Below are positions 1-11,311 of a DNA stretch of 64,000 nt, piece by piece. This DNA comes from Gnetum montanum (taxonomy: Eukaryota > Streptophyta > Gnetopsida > Gnetales > Gnetaceae): NCBI GenBank assembly GCA_015680685.1, contig MNCI01002923.1, forward strand, positions 776,872-840,871. The letters are read 5' to 3'. The position numbers and the translations under genes were made by a program. The notes under the pieces were generated by a model. The model ran no database searches, was not told where the DNA came from, and saw only the letters and a program-made list of their open reading frames with translations. Every line of letters begins with the position of its first letter. Within the stretch, counting starts at the first letter, position 1.

Positions 1-1017
1 TTTTAGCAAGTTTTACCTTCAAATTGAGCTAAAAAATTCCAACTCTGGTGCTAATGCTAAGCTAAAAATTTCTATCTTTGATGTTGATTTTGAGGTGAGA
101 AAAATCTAACTCAAGTGCTAACACTAAACTAAAAACATTCTAACTTTGGTGCTAACATTGAGCTAAAACATTATAACTTTGGTGCTAACACTAATGCTAA
201 TGTTGGCACCAGTGTTAGTGTTATCCAAGACTTAGAAACATTTTTCAAGTTTTGTGAAACTATAATTCCAACACTCCAAGACCCCTTTTAATGTTTGAAT
301 TGATGTCAACTAGGGTTGTGATGATGCCAAAAATCCCATTAAATGAAGAAACACTATTGAATATAGGATGTGATGGTGGAGGAAAACATTTGGGTCTTAT
401 AGGTGTTGATACCATCAGCATCAATGTTAATGGGACTAGTTGAATTTTTTCACTTTTTCTCAAATTAAAATTTTGAACTTCTAGGTTTTCATTTTATGCT
501 TGAACTAATGTTGAATGGTACCAAGATGATGTTGAGGAGTCCAAGAAGCCAAGGTAAGGTGTTAAATGATGAACCTAATGGTTAAGGAATACAATGCAAC
601 CTTTTTTAGTGTTGATACTATTTTCATCATTAACGTCAGCACTAGAGTTTGAAAAATTCTCAACAAATTTTTAGGTTAAAAATTATAACTTTCAAGGTGT
701 CCTAAATGACCACAAATTCAGCCAAAATGATTTTTTTGGGGCATCAGAAGCCTATAGACCTATGGAATACTACAAACTAGAGTTGTGGAGTAACATGAAG
801 GTGTTGGAGGTGCTAAGGTTGACATTAGTATCAATGTTACCTCTAGTGTTAAAAAACTTTCAACCTTGAGGATCCTAGGGTTAAACTATCAAAATTGACA
901 AATTTAAACTCTATGATGCCATGGGAGCTTAGAATGCATCATTTGAATTCCTATAGGATCCAAGTTAATGTCGAGATGTAGATTTATATATATAATATAG
1001 GTAGGGTTATCCAAGGC
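1..1017. other. Unassigned AT-rich DNA with degenerate GGTGCTAA repeats
   Basis: No coding region or element boundary is recognisable here. Positions 25-240 carry an irregular series of GAGCTAAAA and TTTGGTGCTAAC units, and related GTGTTGATAC/GTTGACATTAG phrases recur to about 870. This suggests an old, decayed tandem repeat. Short open frames on the minus strand (for example 260-463) have no family signature and are treated as chance. The stretch ends where homology to the LTR of element E begins, at about 1018. Confidence 0.5.
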
Positions 1018-1208
1018 TTAGTAGTAAAGTTACTTGGTAATCCTAGTAATAATTACATCAACCCTACAAAAAACCAAGAATGGATACTTATCGTCATAGG
1101 ATAGAATAGTTTTACATTTTCATTGTCCTTAGCTAATATAATTTATATTCATTTCCACTATTTTTACATTTAGCACACTTAAGAGCCAACAATATAATTT
1201 AATCATAC
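1018..1208 (+). repeat. E 5' LTR, left fragment
   Basis: Matches 43305-43500 of the E 3' LTR in the same orientation: TTACTTGGTAATCCTAGTA, then CCAAGAATGGATAC, then AAGAGCCAA. It ends in CATAC (1204-1208), one copy of the D target-site duplication. The upstream 470 bp of this LTR are absent, so it was truncated before or after the D insertion. Confidence 0.8.
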
Positions 1209-2084
1209 TAATGAGTGGTGGAGCAATCCAACACCCAACCATACAAGTCATAGGCATTCATGCACAACTTGATTGTAATTCATCAATGAGGCAATGTTAA
1301 TATGCTAGCAATTGGTTTAAGTCTATGATTGTTGTCTTTCCACATGGAGCTAGTGAAGTCTAATCATATGGCTTAGCTCACCATGAGGTATATGATATTT
1401 GATGTTGATTGGCCATTATGACTTCTAGCAACATGATGAAAATGAAAATAATTTCTAAGTCTAAGTAAAAAAAGTAACAAATCTATCCTAGTCTAATACA
1501 ATGGATATTTGTTTTTTATTTTCCATACACATCTTCAACTTATTGTAATCATTACTAGGATTACCAAGTACCTCACTACTAGGTGAACTAAGCGATAATA
1601 CTATTGGGTTGCCAAACGATCACACTTTACACTTGAAATTAGTCACATCCATTCTGCATACTAACAACAGTAAAGGTAAAGTGTACTTTGGAAAAGTAAA
1701 TCATTAAGTTAGAAAATAGGAAATATTATTCTAAGTATGCTACAATAGGAGAATGCTGCAATAGTATGAAATAGCTTGAACCTTATCACCAGTCACACCT
1801 ATGCCCAAGTACAAGATGTTCAAACAAAGATTTTGTTTACTGCATCACACTACACTGCGAGCATTCACACATCTAATCGCTAAGCCTAAGTGCACAAAAA
1901 GAAACTGCAAGAGTTTTGTTACTAGTGAAATGAAAATTATCTAGATTGTATGTCTACATATCGTATTTATAGGGCTGCACATATCCTAAGATATCATATC
2001 AACAAGGATTTAGCATTTCTTACAATATCGAATAAATGAAATTGTTGATATGATATCATTGGTGATGAAACATTGACTTTATCA
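1209..2084 (-). repeat. D 3' LTR
   Basis: Aligns end to end with 34302-35178 in the same orientation. On the minus strand it begins TGATAAAGTCAA and ends CCACTCATTA, the last bases mutated from TCATCA. The GTGGGAGTA tract lies directly ahead of it on the minus strand (2085-2095). The 5-bp TSD CATAC precedes it on the plus side. Confidence 0.9.
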
Positions 2085-3007
2085 TACTCCCACAATTGAT
2101 TGGAAACTCATCCTTGAGTTAAAATAAAATGAGGATAGAGTTCCTTACAAAATTGGGAGGTAGATTTGACTATTTAGAATTGACTGACTATATGTGAGAC
2201 ATTGAATGCCACAGTGATGTTTTACAAAATCCTACACAAGTTTATGACAAAACAACAAAACAAGAGAAAAAAAACTTGAGATAGTTTGATGTAGCTTAAG
2301 TGGTGCCTAGTGATGGTGGCTCCTCCATCAGCTGCTTTCCCTTATCATCAGGCTTCTGAAATTTGTATATGTTAAGTAATGCCTGAAGTTTTTCTTCCTC
2401 CATTTTAGGAACATGCAACATCCATGTTGATTGGGTGATATGTGATATGTGATATGTGATATGTTACTAGTGGAATGAAACTACTCCCAATTTTGTGCCT
2501 AAGTATCATATTTATGGGGCTGCACACATCCTAAGATATCATATCAACGATGACATAGCATGTGCTACGATATCAAATAAATGACATTGTTGATATGATA
2601 TCATTGATGATGAAAAATTGACTTTATCATAACCACACAATTGATTGGAAACTCATCCTTGAGTTAAAATAAAATGAGGATAGAGTCCATTAAAAAATTG
2701 GGAGGTAGATGTGACTATTTAGGACTAACTGACTGTATACAAGACATTGAATGCCATAGTGGTGTTTTACAAAATTCAACACAAGTTTATGAAAAAACAA
2801 TAAAACAGGACAAAACAAAAACTTGAGATAGTTCAATGTAGCTTAAGTCGTGCCTAGTGGTGGCAGCTCCTCCATTGGATACTTTCCCTTATCATCAGGC
2901 TTCTAAAATTTGTATCTATTAAGTGACGCTTGAAGGTTTTCTTCCTTTGTTTTAAGATCATGCAGCATCCATGATGATTGAGTGATATGTGATGGAGCCA
3001 ATACATC
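1918..3007. repeat. 545-bp tandem duplication across the D LTR/internal junction
   Basis: Positions 1918-2462 and 2463-3007 are two diverged copies of one unit of about 545 bp. The offset is constant: the LTR boundary at 2084 recurs at 2629 and GTTACTAG at 1918 recurs at 2463. Each copy holds the first 165 bp of the LTR (minus sense), the polypurine tract and the end of the 3' ORF, including the MEEP-coding segment. The breakpoint at 2435-2463 is a run of four TGATATG heptamers. Confidence 0.85.
2085..2125 (-). other. D polypurine tract region
   Basis: On the minus strand TTGTGGGAGTA abuts the TGAT start of the 3' LTR, preceded by CTCAAGGATGAGTTT. The equivalent sites in A, B and E read ATGGGGGTA, TGTGGGGGTA and CGTGGGGGCA, so this is the plus-strand primer site of the family. 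A second copy lies at about 2630-2670 because of the tandem duplication. Confidence 0.75.
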
Positions 3008-5058
3008 CCATGGACATGGTAGTTGTGGAACATTTGATTTGCTTTTACATACTACATTGCAAACTACCTCCTTTCTTCTTCAAATGCTCTGACCATTTTG
3101 TGAAACTCTTAATAATCTATCATTCTTTTGGTTAGGTTGGATACATCATCCTTTTGGCCCTAATAGATGGCTTTGACCACTTCTAATTCAAAGTTTGACA
3201 CATGTAGCTTTTGTAAGGCATCCTTTTTGTTTGCAAACTTCTTTTCATATAATGGATAGATGACTGCAACTTTCTATTCAAGTTCATTTCTAGTCCTACT
3301 AGCTATTAACATGGCTAGGTTAGCTAACCCCATGTATTCTATTAAGTCCTTAATCTATAGGTTTTTGTTCTTGATCTCCACTTCGTGGACATGAGCCATT
3401 CTATCCAAGATAGGTTGCCAATTTGGATTTTGTGATGATATGGTGTTGATTTGGGCCTTAGCCATCTAGATTTCTTTTTCATTGATCTCTTTTTACATGT
3501 CCACTTAATCATGAAAATGTTCTTTGAGCCTTTCATGCCTCTTTACTTCATTCTACCATGCACTTATTTCAATAGTTGATTTCTATCTTATTGCAAGTAC
3601 CTCCTCTATTGAGAGGATTTTATTCTCTCATGCTAGGTGGTTCATATCTTGGTTGACCCTTACTAGTTATTCTCTTAACTAATGGATGATTTATTCAAGA
3701 ATGGTTTTCTACTTCTTCATGTTGGTTAACTGAGTATTATCTACAACCAACTATTTTTTTTCCTTCTATAATGTGGTGAGTGATTTAGCATTTGTGTATG
3801 TTTATGCTTTTGCTACTAAGGCATCCAACACTACCTTCTCCTTCTTGTTCTCCATTTGCTTATTGTACTCGATGAGGTAATTGATTTGATTAGTTCTAAA
3901 CTAATTTATTTGGTCAAGCATAATATATTATGCTAGATCTCTCTATTTGGTTCTGAGGGTTATGAGATCTTCCTGTAATTTGCAAACTTCATTTTTTGCA
4001 TACTCTACCTTAGTTTCTACCATGACCAACCTCCCCTTGGTGGCTATTAATTCTAACTATAGTGTAGTGAAACCACTTGGGATGTTGAAAAGATTTGTCA
4101 TGACTTGTCCCATCTACAATAGTCTATTAAGCACATCCTCATGATCTATAGGATTCATCCAAGTACTAGCTAACATTTGAGAATATTTGGCTTCTAAAAG
4201 ATCTACTGGTGGCATAACAAGAACATTGAAATATTCTTTTATGTGATTGTTGATCACTTTTATGGCTCTCATTGTATCTTAGTGCCATATAACCATAATT
4301 GTGGCTCCTTCTCTAGTTTTAAGCACCACTTGGAATGATGCAATGTTCTCAAAAATCTATTGTGACCATTCTTTCCCTTCTTTTAATTGTAATGAAATTT
4401 GGCCACTAGTAGGATTCATTGAGATGGTTGGCATTATTGCATCATCAATTACTTTATATAGATTGGCTTCCTCATGTGTTCCCCAACTAATGATCTTTGC
4501 AATTTTCTACAAATGACTCATTGAAGGCCTATAATCTTGTAGCAATGGTGGTGGAACTTGTTGTTGCTATTGCTACTATTGGCCACTAGTTCCTACTTAT
4601 TGTTGTTGCTCAATACTTTGAGTGGTTTCCTCAATGCTTATTCATGTTTCCACTTGATCTTTCTTTGGAGGCACTAGCTTGAGCATCTTAGCATATGGGG
4701 CATTCTAGGCTTTCGTAGGGACATCATTGATGTACATGAGGATGCTAGCTTATTAACTTACCTTCCTAATAAGGCAAGGAAATGGAAGTGTCAACTTCCC
4801 TACCTTTTTCTCCTTGAACTACCTTTGGATTTCCATAAATTAAAGGTGTGAAATATTTTCATTAAAATTTCCCATTAAGATCACACTTCCTTTGGTCACA
4901 TATGTTGAAATTCTGTTCAATATTTTTGTGGGGAATAGGTGATAAGTGCCAAATTTGAGGTAGATTTTCTCTCCTAGGATCAACTCATTATAATCTTTAT
5001 CATCATTGTCATATGCTCCTTGTAACCACAGCTTCCTTGAATCTATGTCATATCTAGT
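2296..5058 (-). pseudogene. D 3' accessory ORF, C-terminal part (broken)
   Basis: Minus-strand remnant of the accessory ORF found between the non-coding block and the 3' LTR in B, D, E and F. The C-terminus is recognisable in shifting frames. YVKANQMF and PQLPCPWDVLAPSHIT (about 3110-3000) match the QLPCPWEVLTPSNI segment of B. Then come KMEEEKLQALLN and MEEPPSLGTT ending at a stop at 2296, matching KEEKLQAIL and MEEPLPLETT of B. The middle (about 3100-4800) is lysine/glutamate-rich and probably coiled coil, as in F. Many stops and frameshifts are present. The ORF start is at 12666, and A is inserted between the two parts. Function unknown. Confidence 0.6.
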
Positions 5059-5911
5059 TGATGAGTGGCAAGGTACCCCTACACTCAACCATACAAATAT
5101 GAGCGTTTTCACATGTGATCTGGTCGAACTTTGCAGACGGACTAGTTATGGCACCTAGATAGTTAGCCTTAGGTTGCAGGTCACTGTCTTCCCACCTAGA
5201 CTAGTATTATCTTTGTCACGTATGATTTAGTCCAGAGTGAGGTGTATGATGTGGTCCTAATCTAATGCTACTCCTAAAGGCAATGGAAAAGAATGTTAAC
5301 TAAGCTAAGAGGGAAAGGGTGAGAGAGAGTCTAAACTAGCCTAAGTGCGATGAGCATCCATTCCTTGATTATCCATACACATCTTGGACTTCATGCATGA
5401 CTACTACTAGGATTACCAAGCGTAGATCCTAGGTACGCTACTGGGTTACCAAGTAGTCACACTTAAATGCTTGTAATCAAGTCGTACTCATTCCACATTT
5501 AATAGGAGTTTAAGGGTGAGAGAGGTTAATTAATAAAGAAATAAATAACAATTAAATAAATAATTAATTAAATTAAGTGAATGCTACAATGATGAAGTAA
5601 TCTCGATCTTTATTTTCGGTCATGTGTGTGTCCAAGTACGTCACACTCGAATAAGGATGTCGTACAATTACAATCACCACACTGCGGGCATACACTGAGA
5701 ATTATTCTAACTCTGGAATGATAAAAATGCAAGAGTTTAGCTAAGGAACTAAGAACTAGATGGAGAAAAAAGGGAGGGCCACCTCTTATTTATAGAAATG
5801 GTGACGAACTGTGATATCATGTACACAATATCGCAAGGAAGACATGATATCACATACGATACATCACATACGTGATATCGCAGGCGGCCCATGTGATATC
5901 ATGTCCCATCA
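5059..5911 (-). repeat. A 3' LTR
   Basis: 853 bp, bounded on the plus strand by TGATGAGTGG and GTCCCATCA, and matching 11312-12130 with scattered substitutions (roughly nine-tenths identical by eye). The U3 end (5790-5905) contains repeated GATATC/GATATT palindromes, and TCTTATTTATAG (about 5785) gives a minus-strand TATAAATA box. Confidence 0.93.
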
Positions 5912-5950
5912 TACCCCCATGACTAAATAAAAACTCATCCTTGAGTTCCT
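5912..5950 (-). other. A polypurine tract
   Basis: On the minus strand AACTCAAGGATGAGTTTTT is followed by AGTCATGGGGGTA, directly abutting the TGATGGGAC start of the 3' LTR. The same ACTCAAGGATGAGTTT context precedes the polypurine tract in B and D. This is the expected primer for plus-strand synthesis. Confidence 0.8.
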
Positions 5951-6640
5951 TACAAAATATTGGGAAGGTATGGGATTATTGACTTGAATGGAACTAATGG
6001 TGAATGGGATGACATGTGAACGGATCATCATTACAGAACATGACAAAACTTGTGTTCACGATAACAAGAGTGAACACTTTATACATTTGACATTAGGCCT
6101 CATTTGGAAGTTGAGAAGAGAGAGAGGGAGAGAGAGAAATAATTTTTCTACTGCCACCACCAAGATTACACCTTTCGTTGTTTATCCGTAAGTGCGCCAT
6201 CAATCTCGTTCCTTGCATAACTGCTTCAACACCGATCCATTCCAAGTGTTCCCTCCAGATCCAATTCGTTGTTGTATGATTGCCATCTGCACACACAAAA
6301 CAGTCTTATATTAGCAAGGGTAAATGAATTTCAATGTACTTGATAGCTTGCTTCGGTGAAAGGTCCATTTGTTGGGTTGTGGTATGGCTGATACGGGTCT
6401 AGAGATATAATAGTGGTGACTACCAAAGGTGGAGGGGTTAGGAGAAAATTGAAAAAATTGGGTCAGGACCCCCATGACTAAGAGAAAACCTCCAGTAGGG
6501 ATAGAATGGAGAAAGAAAAGGAATAAGAAAGATGAAGAAAAAGATACAACTATAACGTTGATGAAATGGATGTCAAGATGGAAATGAACAAAATAGAGTG
6601 GATTGCAAAAATGTTAAGGGAAAGAATTTAACTGGTGCAC
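5951..6640. other. A-specific segment of unknown origin replacing the 3' ORF
   Basis: This stretch has no counterpart in B, D, E or F, where the 3' ORF would lie. It holds a GA-rich run (6116-6140) and a 67-codon minus-strand open frame (6093-6296) with an unusual, gene-like composition (tryptophan and histidine rich, for example NWIWREHLEWIG). It could be captured host sequence or diverged element sequence. I do not recognise a family. Confidence 0.35.
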
Positions 6641-7818
6641 CAAATAGGAATGCCAGTGGGTCCTCCCCAAAGTAGGCTCATGCCCTTAATGCTCTAACAA
6701 ACCCACATTCAAAGAGTCCATAGGCTCTAGGAATATCATTTGGAACAAGAGTTAAAGTCTTAACCACAAGAATTTACCAAAAAGAAAACAATGCATCTAT
6801 CAAGATATGGACTACTGATACAACCAGTAATGAGGTGATAGATGGGGAAAGAAGGATGGAAAGAAGAGAATGGAATGGTGTCTCAAGAACAAGGTGGTGT
6901 ACAAACCCTTGTGTATTTAATGATTAATGTGACTTAGTAGATCCCATTCCAAGTCTGACCTCAACAAACCACATCCAGTGACTTCTCATTAATGCATTCG
7001 ACCAATCCATCCATTTGAAGTAACAAGAATGACTTCACCAAAGAGCCACCACCATTCCGATGAAACAAAAGAGGAGAGAATGGGATGTGAGAAGGGCCAT
7101 AGTCAGAGGGAACATGTTTATTTTAGTTCCATAACCAGTGCTTGTAGGCCAAATGATTATTTCATCTAAGGGGTGTGCTTTGAATTCTCACTATTTTTTT
7201 TTTTGTGTGAGAACCACACCATGCAAATATTTCTTATTTTTATTTTTATTCACTTAGCTTCCCGATAAGGAGGTAATGTTAGAATGGTAAGAAAAATCAA
7301 GAAGAAAACATCCAAGAACCCAAGAGAATGGCCAACACAAAAGTATCAAGTTTCCTTGAAGCCACACCCTTTTCAATCCTTGAGTCCTTCCTTAGTTTGA
7401 GAAATTCCTAGTCACCGATTGGTTGAAAGTTCTTATTATTTTGAAGAACAAGACTGTATAGTTCCAAGCCAAGAGAGACCATAGAAATTTTTGGATGTAT
7501 GGATGAAGTGGACTCATTGCCTATCATATCAAAAGAACCATACCTCAGTATCAACATTATAATCTTAGAGGTAAAAGCCAAACATTAGCAATCAATAGAA
7601 AATATCATTCATACCATCTCTGGAGCACTTATTAAATGACAAATTTAATGAAATGGATAAGACACAAACACACACACAAAGAAATGAAAAAGTATAAATG
7701 ATGTTGTAAAACAAAACCAAGAAAAGTTAAAGAAATTTGTAAAACAAAAATGTGCAAAACAAAAACCTGTAAAACAAAAACTAAAAATAACTGAGGGCCT
7801 CAAATGATCAGCATAGGT
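6641..7818 (-). other. A conserved non-coding block (shortened)
   Basis: Related on the minus strand to the non-coding blocks of B, D, E and F. At about 7378-7340 it has AAAGGGTGTGGCTTCAAGGA, the counterpart of the GTGTGACATCAAG block. At about 6690-6650 it has CTTTGGGGAGGACCCAC, the loop and 3' flank of the conserved hairpin, although the stem is lost. The part near 7640-7790 is T-rich on the minus strand, as in the other elements. No internal U3-like segment is visible. Confidence 0.6.
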
Positions 7819-8134
7819 GGCCATCTCCCCCATGATTGAATTGAAAGGGAAAGATTCAAAATAATGAGCATTTATTTGAATTTTTTAGAAGTTTCCAACT
7901 TCTCCCAATTGATGTTTTCAGGTTAAGTGGTGGAAGTCTGCGATGCTCATGGTCCAATGTATCTATGCATTCGTTGTGGTTGCAAGTTGTTCCCCTAGTT
8001 CATTCCATGCATGTTGGTGGGTTGCTCTCTTGATTAGTTGTCAACCACTAGGTGTTCTCTTTTTGTGTGGTTACTACATACAGGCACCTTTGTATATGAG
8101 TTTCTTGGGCACACCAGTTGCATGTAGGAGATGC
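7819..8134 (-). pseudogene. A post-protease tail ending in the NHGGDGH peptide
   Basis: After the protease the minus-strand frame runs through a short, poorly conserved stretch to FQFNHGGDGH (about 7840-7815). The same terminal peptide closes the coding region in D (HEFSHGEDIS), E (HDFSHGRYP), B (LFSYGRYPPF) and F (FQLSHGGDGH, after integrase). In A it follows protease directly, showing that RT-RNH-INT is cleanly missing between the two. Confidence 0.55.
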
Positions 8135-8725
8135 TTAGCATTCCTCCATGTCATCACCCTCTAAGTCACTGTATGGGATGAATGGAACTTTCTTCTTCTC
8201 GATCTTTCCATAAATATTTTCCTTAGATATTTCCAAGGAAAGATCGCGAATTCCTAGGCATGCATTTATGGTACTTAGCCATGCCCTCCCCATTATAATT
8301 GGGAAGTCCCCTTTATTGTTGTTGACTTCTATCACTAGGAAATTAGCTGGGTATGACCAACCAAACATAGTAATAATGATGTCCTCCACTAATTCCAAGG
8401 GAATGGTGATGGACTAGTCAGCTAGCTCTAGTTGAATATTGCTCTTCTTAAGTGGAGGCAGGTTCCAAGCTTTATACATTTGTCATAAGATTAAGTTGAC
8501 TTTGGAACCTAAGTCAAGAAGAGCCTTATGAGGTTCATTCCCAGTGACTTGTAGGTAGATTAAGGGACTTCCAGGATTAGAGAGTTTCTTGGGAAGGTGG
8601 CCTACCTTGATCAAGTCAATAATGGTATGTGTTAACATAACCGTATGTGTTGAGCTCTGTTGTTGGTTTGAAGGGAGCTCCGAAGCCTTATTTGTTGGAG
8701 GAGTGGTCATAGATTCAACCACTTG
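8135..8725 (-). pseudogene. A aspartic protease domain (Athila type)
   Basis: Retropepsin-like domain that would cleave the gag polyprotein. The minus-strand translation gives GNEPHKALLDLGSKVNLIL (aspartate in LLDLGS), then YKAWNLPPLKKSNIQLELAD, then the second half WSYPANFLVIEVNNNKGDFP with IIMGRAWL (flap and C-terminal lobe) and RDLSLEISKEN. The LLDLGxxVNL signature, in place of the usual DTGA, is typical of Athila-type proteases. In-frame stops after VNLIL and near the second half make it non-functional. It follows gag directly and is followed by the short tail rather than by RT. Confidence 0.8.
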
Positions 8726-11165
8726 TGGTTGTGAGAGCTTTTTTTGACTCTTGGCTTTGAAGAAAGGTCTTCTCTTTGTATGGTTGTTAGAACTAGTAGT
8801 GGGTTGAAGGTTTACGACTCTCGTAGCATTACATTGCTACGGTTGAGTGGGGAGTTCCCCTTGCATCGTTGAAGCGGGTGGTAGTGGAACTATTAGCGTA
8901 TGAGTGGAAGATGGATTCAGAGGATGGTATGCATGTGGTGTTTCTCCTATAGAAGAAGGATTCCTAAAATACTTCTAAACATGGTAGTGATGTTGTGGGG
9001 TTGCGTGACCCATAGAGTTACTTGGAGAAATCGGCTATTGCACGTAGTAGCCATACGAGTCTGGTTGCCACTAAGGGTATTGTTGTCTAGGCAGTGGCAT
9101 CCCCCATGACTATGGGTATTGCCACTACTGGTGTTGCCCAATAGGTTGCGGTGGAGTTCCACTTGGATAATATGTTAATGGTTGGTGAAACTGCCTTGGG
9201 TTACCTTGGGGATAAGGTAACCTTTGGGGTGCTTGATGTTTGTTAAGTCTTGGGTTGAGTGCATCCACCCTGAACTCTTGCAGATGTGAGATTATTAGAT
9301 AACATCCATTAGGATGGTCATATTGGTTGATCTCACATCCATTGTCATCATCTGTATTGGAATCCACAACCTCATCAGCAATAGTCATTTTTCCCTTACC
9401 CTTGCTACGTGCATGGTTAGAATCTCTCTGCTTTTTCTTCTCATGATCACTACTTTGCTCCTCCTTAGACTCCTCTATGATTTTTAGGAAAATTTTAATT
9501 TTATTATCTAAGGAGATCCATATTTGATCTACCTTAGCTGACACTTCCATTGTTAATTTTTGAAGTAGCAAGGTTTTTCTATTCACCAACTCTTCGAGTG
9601 GTGACTCATCCTCCTCCTTGTAGAATCTCACTCCCCTCTTTCAGAGGGAAGGATTGCAGTTGTACTCTTCCACACTTTCTCTTTTTCATAACTCCCCTTC
9701 TTCTTTAGCTACTTGCTTCAAAAATATATGAACTTCGTGGGACCTAAGTTTAGATAATCTTCCTTGGGCAAATGTCCCAAGGGTTCTCCTATTTTCGTGT
9801 CTTAGCCCATCTATGAGGTGGCGTAGTTGATCCCGTTGCATGTAACCATGGCCCGAGCAACAATGTAGCAATGCATAATATCTGCCCATGGCAGCATCCA
9901 AGGGTTTTTTATTACCCTTCTTCCATCCTTGGATCTGCTTATGCAAGTTGGACACTCTGGAGTACATTTGATATTTATCGTTGAATAGTTCTAGCATTGT
10001 ACTCCATCGTCTAATAGATTCTAGTTCTAAGGACCGCTACCAACTTTCTACTTCTTTTATGAGTGTCCTAGAAAAAAACTTTAACTTCTACCACTCATTC
10101 TCAGTATTCAACAAGGAACAGGCATTGTGGAATGCCTGTAAGTGGTTTTGCAGATTAGCGTTGTATCCCCCTTCAAATTGTGAGATATTATTCATGTCTA
10201 GTCTCTTGATCCGATTGTCTATTTGGTGCCTTGTAGGTATTCTCACAACCTCCATAATGTTTAACATACTCTAGGTGGTAAGTAGGGATTCATCATGATC
10301 ATCTCTCTCATGACATCTATGATGCCTATGTGGTTCCCTACTTTTCCTTATTTCATGCCTTGACTGTCTAGAATGCCCTCATCCTTGCTCTCAACTCTCT
10401 CATCGAGGTCTCTCATCTTGCTTACCCTTATTCTCACAGTTGTGCTCTTTGTGACTTCATCCTAATGTGAAGGAGAGGGTGAATAATGTGATGAAGGTGA
10501 AGAAGAAGGGGTACCACCATCATGACAATGGTTCTTATCTTCTCTTTGGTGGCTACGGCCCCGATCGTGATGACAATCTGAATGCTCGTCCTTATCATTT
10601 GTTCATGTTTCCTCAATGAACACTTGGTGTTCATGGGGATCAGAACCAGGGTTTTGAATCATGGAGTGTAGGTTCTGATACCCACCTCCTCATCATTAGG
10701 AGGGGGAACATCATTTGGTGGAGAACCTATTATAATTGGTTCACCATCTCCAATTTCACTTAGGAAGTGCAGGACCCCTTTGCCCTTCAACAATGTATGG
10801 TAGCTTTCCTACCGTGAGTCCCTTAAACGTTGTGCTATTGTGGGATGGTAATCCCTTGTGTCATAATCACATGCAACATATTCAGCATATAACTATGTCA
10901 TGCCTATCTATGCAAGAGCATGAAGGAGCATGTTGGGGACTGCACGATCTAGGGGTAACACTATGTTACCTTGTAAATCTCGCCAACATAGTTGTTCACC
11001 CTAATGGAGGATAAAAGTAAAATTGGGTATATACTCATCAGGATGAGTATATACCACCTGATACTATTGAGGAATTGGCAGTTCTTGGTTATGCATGTTA
11101 GACCGCTGACTATCTCTTGTGTGATTCCTAGGTGGTGAAGTGATTTTATGAGAAGAAGAAGACAT
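8726..11165 (-). pseudogene. A gag (Athila-like), degraded
   Basis: Capsid/nucleocapsid polyprotein of element A, which would form the cytoplasmic particle. The likely start is the ATG at 11165 (minus), beginning MSSSSHKITSPP, about 130 bp after the primer site. The core is clearest at 9997-9686: MLELFNDKYQMYSRVSNLHKQIQGW, then RYYALLHCCSGHGYMQRDQLRHLIDGLRHE and RRTLGTFAQGRLSKLRSHE. The next open segment (9631-9125) continues with EELVNRKTLLLQKL, a charged linker, QEFRVDALNPRL and a proline/glutamine-rich end. Homologous segments occur in B, D, E and F. Stops and shifts break the frame, especially at 11000-10000. No zinc knuckle is obvious. Confidence 0.8.
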
Positions 11166-11291
11166 TGTTATCTTGTCAGTGTGCTATTGAACATTGTTTA
11201 AATTTTCTTCTAATTAATCCTAAGGGTTCATTTAAGCTTCCAAATTATGTGGATGATTTCTTATGTTCTACTTAGTGCACAAACAACTTAG

Positions 11292-11311
11292 TCCCTGTCA
11301 ACGGTGCCAAT
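11292..11311 (-). other. A primer-binding site, tRNA-Asp type
   Basis: Directly after the 5' LTR end (CACTCATCA) the minus strand reads TTGGCACCGTTGACAGGGAC. A site complementary to the 3' end of plant tRNA-Asp would read TGGCGCCGTTGCCGGGGA, so it fits with a few substitutions. tRNA-Asp priming is known for Athila-type elements. Confidence 0.7.

Noticed and set aside
260-463. 67-codon minus-strand ORF
   Set aside because: No family motif, low-complexity surroundings and no homologous copy elsewhere in the window; chance frame.
4840-5112. 90-codon minus-strand ORF as a gene
   Set aside because: It runs across the junction of the A LTR and D internal sequence, so it is an insertion by-product.
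8900-9109. Plus-strand ORFs over the A gag (8900-9109, 9981-10274, 10736-11014)
   Set aside because: Antisense to recognisable gag segments with no motif of their own.
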